From contig JAPWVA010000020.1 in assembly GCA_028275245.1 (NCBI GenBank), positions 1-10,137 on the forward strand: a stretch of DNA of 10,137 bases, in the 5' to 3' direction. Of the stretch, positions 6,959 through 10,137 are shown piece by piece (position 1 is the stretch's first letter; every line of letters begins with the position of its first letter). Under the pieces are notes generated by a model. That model did not search any database. It was not told the DNA's origin and worked only from the letters and a program-made list of their open reading frames with translations. The stretch comes from Actinomycetota bacterium. Lineage in GTDB: Bacteria; Actinomycetota; Geothermincolia; Geothermincolales; RBG-13-55-18. The position numbers and the translations under genes are program-made.

Positions 6959-8212
6959 CTAAAGGAGGTTCTCCACGAAGTCCCTGATCCTTCCCTCCAC
7001 CTCCGTCCTGTGGTACCAACGCGAGTCGGTGTGGTCCGCCTCGATGATCAGTACCGGGAGTCCCGTGCGGCGGGTGAACTCCCTGGCCAAGTCATATTGG
7101 CCTAGGGAATAGGGTTTGCAGCTGCGGTTGGAGTGCATCACCATCCCGTCCACCTGGAACTTCTCGGCCAGGCTAACCTGCCGGTCGGACATGCGTTCCA
7201 GGTTGATGTTGAGGTACACCTCGGTGTAGGCCTCGGCCATGGATTGCAGGGGCCTTTCCGGGTCCACGCCCTCGAAGGTCCAGGCGTTGGTATAGGTATC
7301 CGCCACCAGGCAGGTCTCCAGCTCCATGAACAGCCGCCCCAAGTTCCTCATCTCGTACCAGATGGGGATGTTATCCCAGAGCAGCCTCCTGCGCTCGGCG
7401 GGGAGGATGCCTATCCCCTCCTCCACCCTTTGCCTCATCTCCCGGAGAAGCCCCTCGTAGAAGTCCACCACCTCTTGGGTCCCCCGTAGGGTCACGATGG
7501 GAGCCATGAGGATGAAGGCATCGAAACAGGTCATGGGCGCCGGCCTGGCGGTGTTGCAGGAGAGGATCTGGGCCCACAGGCTGATGGCGGCGAAGGATTT
7601 GACCGCCACGTCCAGGAACCTGTGCTCGTCGAACTCCTTCCCGGTCATCCTCTCGAGAAAAGCGATATATTCCTCCATTTGCCTCACGGCGAAGTCCCTT
7701 GTGTGATCGGGAAGGGGGCCCCTGACGAAGGGGGTGTCGTAGATGTACAGGGGCACCCCGAAGAAGCGGGAGAGCTCCTCGTACCACTTGAGCACTGTGT
7801 TGCAGATGTTGTTGCAGCAGACCAGGAAATCCGGCCGGGGTAACCCCCCGATGGGACCGCCCTTGGTGACGGCGCTTCCGATATCGCCCCGGGCATAGGA
7901 ACAGAGGTCCCGGGAAAAGCCCATCCCCTCGGCCACCTCGCACAGCTCCACGTTCATGTGGGCCGCCCCGCACATGGCCCCGTGGTTCTCCGGATACACG
8001 GGGATCACGTCGAAGCATATAAGGGGCTCCACGGGCCCCCCTGAGGTTATCCAGGCGATCTTCTTCTCCGTGCCCTCCGCCGCCTTGGCCTCCATGTAAT
8101 ACTTGAGCATCAGGTCGCGCATGGCTGCGGTGGACTTTATCCTCCTGCGCTCGCGGTCGTCACCTTCCTGCCTTTCCCGATTACCGTTCACTTTCAACCT
8201 CCTGGTGGCCAT
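6959..8212 (-). CDS. 2-hydroxyacyl-CoA dehydratase / benzoyl-CoA reductase large subunit (BcrB/BzdO-like)
   Basis: This is one of two Fe-S subunits of the HgdB/BcrBC family, whose members dehydrate 2-hydroxyacyl-CoAs or reduce benzoyl-CoA using electrons from an ATP-driven activase. The diagnostic N-terminal block WITSGGPVEPL through PVYPENHGAMCGA (55-83) is of the BcrB/BzdO type. Candidate cluster cysteines are Cys81, Cys104 (LCSYARGDIG), Cys132/133/137 (VCCNNIC) and Cys365 (SNRSCKPYS). The C-terminal EADHTDSRWY...EGRIRDFVE matches the family end. It has 417 residues from the ATG at 8212, 10 bp after the small-subunit stop. A GTG at 8191-8189 has AGGAGG 6 nt upstream and may be the real start. 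Cytoplasmic heterodimer partner of the preceding gene. Whether it is a reductase or a dehydratase cannot be decided from the sequence alone. Confidence 0.9.
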   Translation of the reverse strand: MATRRLKVNGNRERQEGDDRERRRIKSTAAMRDLMLKYYMEAKAAEGTEKKIAWITSGGPVEPLICFDVIPVYPENHGAMCGAAHMNVELCEVAEGMGFSRDLCSYARGDIGSAVTKGGPIGGLPRPDFLVCCNNICNTVLKWYEELSRFFGVPLYIYDTPFVRGPLPDHTRDFAVRQMEEYIAFLERMTGKEFDEHRFLDVAVKSFAAISLWAQILSCNTARPAPMTCFDAFILMAPIVTLRGTQEVVDFYEGLLREMRQRVEEGIGILPAERRRLLWDNIPIWYEMRNLGRLFMELETCLVADTYTNAWTFEGVDPERPLQSMAEAYTEVYLNINLERMSDRQVSLAEKFQVDGMVMHSNRSCKPYSLGQYDLAREFTRRTGLPVLIIEADHTDSRWYHRTEVEGRIRDFVENLL

Positions 8213-8222
8213 GGTTCCTCAG

Positions 8223-9356
8223 TCAAACGCCCGCTATGGTCTCGATGAATGCCTGGAGCCTCGTCCTCAGCTGGCCCCGGGAGAATGACTGGAGCTCGGT
8301 CTCGAGCACCAGAGACGGGACTCCAGCCTCTTCCTGGAGCTTCCGCTTGAGATAAGGCACATCGAAGAGGTGCGGCTCGCAGAAGGATTGCAGGTAAAAG
8401 ATCACGCCCTCGGCCCCGCTCTCCTTCACCTGTGTCACCAACCGGGTCGCACGGTCCTCCAGGGACTGGTGCTTGGACGGACAGTTCACCCTCCTCCACA
8501 GCCGGGCCGCCAGGGCCTCCTCCGGCGAGCCTTCGTCCTCCACAGGGCAGTCGAAGTAGCGGTGCCCTGAGCAGAGGTCATCGTCCACCACGTCGGCGCC
8601 CAGCTCCCGCAGGAGCCGGTAGAGGTCAGGGGTGGTGCACACGCTCCCGGTGACCAGGAGCTGGACTGCGGCAGGCTCGCCTTCCGGCACCCCCTCTCGC
8701 GCCGCCTCCAGGAACCTCTCCAGCAGGGCGTTGTGTTCCTCCTTCCTCATCCAGAAGCCGGCTGTGAGCACCGCCGCGGCGGAAAGCCCATCCACCAGTC
8801 CTGGGTTCTCACTGCGCAGGCGGTAGACCTCCTCCGCCAAGGCCCGGTTCCGGTTGTAAACCCGTATGCTCTCCCACAGGGCCTCATCTTCCAAGCGTGA
8901 GCCGAGGTACTCCTCCACCTGCCTTCTGAACCTCCCCACCTCCCGGACCATGAAGGGAAGGGATATCTCCTCCCCCATGCGCACCGGCAGCACCAGGTCC
9001 CCGTGGAAAGGAAAGCCGGTATTCCGCCGCCATATGTCCGAGAGGCGCATCATGGTATCGCAGGTCTGCACAAACACCGCGCCTTCCAAGAAGGAAAGCT
9101 CTCCCGCCAAGGCCATGTCCAGATCGGTCCTGGCCACCGAACAGCAGTAGGCTTGCAGGTGGGCATCAGCGTGGGTTATGGTGCGCATGGATCCCAGGAG
9201 CCTGACCGGGGTGAGTCCCGCGGCGTGCAGGATCTCCTCCGGGGCATAGCTGCAGAAATAGGCCACCGGTCTTCCTCCCTGCTCGCGGATGCGGGCCATG
9301 TGGGACAGGGGTTCTTCCCATAGTCGCACGCACTGATTGACCAGTTCCTCTTCCAA
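8223..9356 (-). CDS. 2-hydroxyacyl-CoA dehydratase / benzoyl-CoA reductase small subunit (HgdB/BcrC-like)
   Basis: This is the companion subunit of the following gene, in the same PF06050-type family. It has the hallmark FCSYAPEEILHAAGLTPVRL (34-53, Cys35 a likely cluster ligand), Cys71/Cys72, QTCDT with Cys99, and FCEPHLFDVPYLK with Cys326. The C-terminal LETELQ...GQLRTRLQAFIE signature (351-372) is also present. It has 377 residues, close to BcrC-like proteins. The start is a TTG at 9356, supported by AAGGAG six nucleotides upstream and by no ATG at a sensible place. It is the first gene of the minus-strand cluster and is divergent from the winged-helix regulator. The two subunits would together hold the [4Fe-4S] clusters and the acyl-CoA site. 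No activase gene (HgdC or BcrA/D type) is in the window. Confidence 0.92.
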   Translation of the reverse strand: MEEELVNQCVRLWEEPLSHMARIREQGGRPVAYFCSYAPEEILHAAGLTPVRLLGSMRTITHADAHLQAYCCSVARTDLDMALAGELSFLEGAVFVQTCDTMMRLSDIWRRNTGFPFHGDLVLPVRMGEEISLPFMVREVGRFRRQVEEYLGSRLEDEALWESIRVYNRNRALAEEVYRLRSENPGLVDGLSAAAVLTAGFWMRKEEHNALLERFLEAAREGVPEGEPAAVQLLVTGSVCTTPDLYRLLRELGADVVDDDLCSGHRYFDCPVEDEGSPEEALAARLWRRVNCPSKHQSLEDRATRLVTQVKESGAEGVIFYLQSFCEPHLFDVPYLKRKLQEEAGVPSLVLETELQSFSRGQLRTRLQAFIETIAGV

Positions 9357-9395
9357 AGCCGTCTCCTTTCCTTCAGCCCCTCCAGATCCGGCTAT

Positions 9396-9401
9396 ATTTT
9401 A
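9396..9401 (-). promoter_or_regulatory. -10 box for the dehydratase/reductase cluster
   Basis: TAAAAT on the minus strand would start transcription near 9389, giving a leader of about 33 nt that contains the AAGGAG of the first gene. No recognisable -35 is present in the very GC-rich stretch upstream, so an activator may be needed. Confidence 0.45.
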
Positions 9402-9415
9402 TCAGCCGCGGCGGG

Positions 9416-9443
9416 AGGGCGCCCTGGTGCCGATGTAGTACAT
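9416..9443. promoter_or_regulatory. two palindromes between divergent promoters, candidate operators
   Basis: AGGGCGCCCT (9416-9425) is a perfect 10-bp palindrome, and ATGTA-G-TACAT (9433-9443) is a perfect inverted repeat with a 1-bp centre. The first lies about 15 bp upstream of the minus-strand -10. The second ends 3 bp before the plus-strand -35. Their placement suits control by the adjacent DNA-binding protein, but no binding motif is known for it. Confidence 0.4.
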
Positions 9444-9446
9444 GCT

Positions 9447-9476
9447 TTGCGAAAGGGATCTCGCCTGCCTTAAAAT
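9447..9476 (+). promoter_or_regulatory. promoter of the winged-helix regulator gene
   Basis: The -35 TTGCGA (9447-9452) and -10 TAAAAT (9471-9476) are separated by 18 bp. The expected start near 9483 leaves a short leader with AAGGAGG at 9488-9494, five nucleotides before the ATG. Confidence 0.6.
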
Positions 9477-9499
9477 GGGAGAGCGCGAAGGAGGAGGCC

Positions 9500-10137
9500 A
9501 TGGACATCCTGAAGCAGCGCAACCTCAGTGTAAAGTTCCAGATATTGGTTGAAATAGCCGAGAATCAGCCGAACGTCCAGCAGAAGGACATCGCCCGGAA
9601 ACTGGAGCTGACCAACCAGGCCATTTCCGAATACTTCCAGGAGCTCAAGCGGGAAGGCCTGGTGAAGGAATACGGCAGGTCCAAGTACCGGGTGACGCGG
9701 GAAGGGGTGGACTGGATACTGAGGGCTTATCGCCACCTCTCCTTCTACCTGGAAAGAGTAGGAAGGGCCGTCACCGGGATCACCACTTGTGCCGCCATCG
9801 CCGGTGCCAACATCCGGGAGGGCCAGGAGTTGAGCCTTGTGATGAGGAACGGCCTGCTCTACGCGGTGCCGGCCACCGGCGAGGGTGCTCGGGCCATCGC
9901 GACGTGCTCGGCCTCCCGGGGCGAGGACGTGGGGGTCACCGGGATAGAGGGAATAATACCCCTGGAAAAGGGAACCGTGAGGCTACTCCAGGTACCCACC
10001 ATCGAGGAGGGCGGATCCCGGGCAGTGGACAAGGACTTCCTGGAAAGGGAGATAGGCGGCACCAAGAAGCTCCTGGGAAGCATCGGCCTGGAGGCCTTGG
10101 CTTGCCTGCGCAAATCGGGAAGAAAACCCGATTACCT
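9500..10137 (+). CDS. winged-helix transcriptional regulator, archaeal-like (3' end cut)
   Basis: The first 212 residues are visible; the frame is still open at the window edge. Residues 1-75 form a winged helix-turn-helix: QKDIARKLELTNQAISEYFQ (29-48) is the HTH, with the wing around KEYGRSKYRVT (56-66). A linker helix (about 70-90) leads to a second domain of alternating hydrophobic and glycine-rich segments (TGITTCAAIAGANI, LVMRNGLLYAVP, GVTGIEGIIPLEKGTVRLLQVP). This may sense a ligand. The layout and wording recall MarR/TrmB-like predicted regulators common in methanogenic archaea (DUF7839-type). That match is from memory and needs a search. The start is firm: AAGGAGG at 9488-9494, 5 nt before the ATG. 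Divergent position makes it the likely regulator of the dehydratase/reductase cluster. Confidence 0.85.
   Translation, partial: MDILKQRNLSVKFQILVEIAENQPNVQQKDIARKLELTNQAISEYFQELKREGLVKEYGRSKYRVTREGVDWILRAYRHLSFYLERVGRAVTGITTCAAIAGANIREGQELSLVMRNGLLYAVPATGEGARAIATCSASRGEDVGVTGIEGIIPLEKGTVRLLQVPTIEEGGSRAVDKDFLEREIGGTKKLLGSIGLEALACLRKSGRKPDY

Noticed and set aside
7371..8018. A 215-codon minus-strand open frame
   Set aside because: It is an out-of-frame shadow of the large subunit gene, which carries the family motifs in its own frame.
1..10137. CRISPR arrays, insertion sequences, attachment sites, origins
   Set aside because: No regularly spaced repeats, transposase genes, terminal inverted repeats or clustered origin boxes were seen. 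The only sizeable repeat is the pair at 5108-5212.

Overview
This looks like a GC-rich bacterial chromosome fragment from an anaerobe. A complete class-A RNase P RNA shows that it is bacterial. The 2-hydroxyacyl-CoA dehydratase / benzoyl-CoA reductase-type proteins, whose Fe-S chemistry is oxygen-sensitive, point to an anaerobic lifestyle. A promoter whose expected start site falls exactly on an ATG (a leaderless mRNA) and the GC bias would suit an Actinobacteria-like lineage, but that placement is only an inference.

Layout. Positions 1-67 hold, at most, the first codons of a minus-strand gene that leaves the window. About 68-950 has no convincing gene and remains unexplained. Positions 951-1437 carry rnpB (minus) with a clear promoter and a probable terminator. 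Positions 1534-3507 are a minus-strand pair, a creatininase-family metallohydrolase followed by an ACMSD-type amidohydrolase, with a leaderless-type promoter in front. Divergent from it, on the plus strand, is a stand-alone alpha-type subunit of an ADP-forming acyl-CoA synthetase (3623-5095).

Convergent with that gene is a three-gene minus-strand cluster (9356 down to 5198): a small and a large subunit of the HgdB/BcrC and BcrB/BzdO families, followed by an AMP-binding acyl-CoA ligase-like protein. This ligase-like protein lacks the catalytic A10 lysine (Glu instead) and has an eroded P-loop. A divergently transcribed winged-helix regulator of archaeal appearance starts at 9500 and runs off the right edge. 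Small palindromes lie between the two divergent promoters.

Working model (inference). The right part encodes a CoA-thioester pathway: activation of an acid, then radical reduction or dehydration by the two-subunit Fe-S enzyme, probably under control of the divergent regulator. No ATP-dependent activase (HgdC or BcrA/D type), ferredoxin or ATP-grasp synthetase partner is visible, so these must be supplied from elsewhere if the model holds. The altered ligase is the most unusual single feature.
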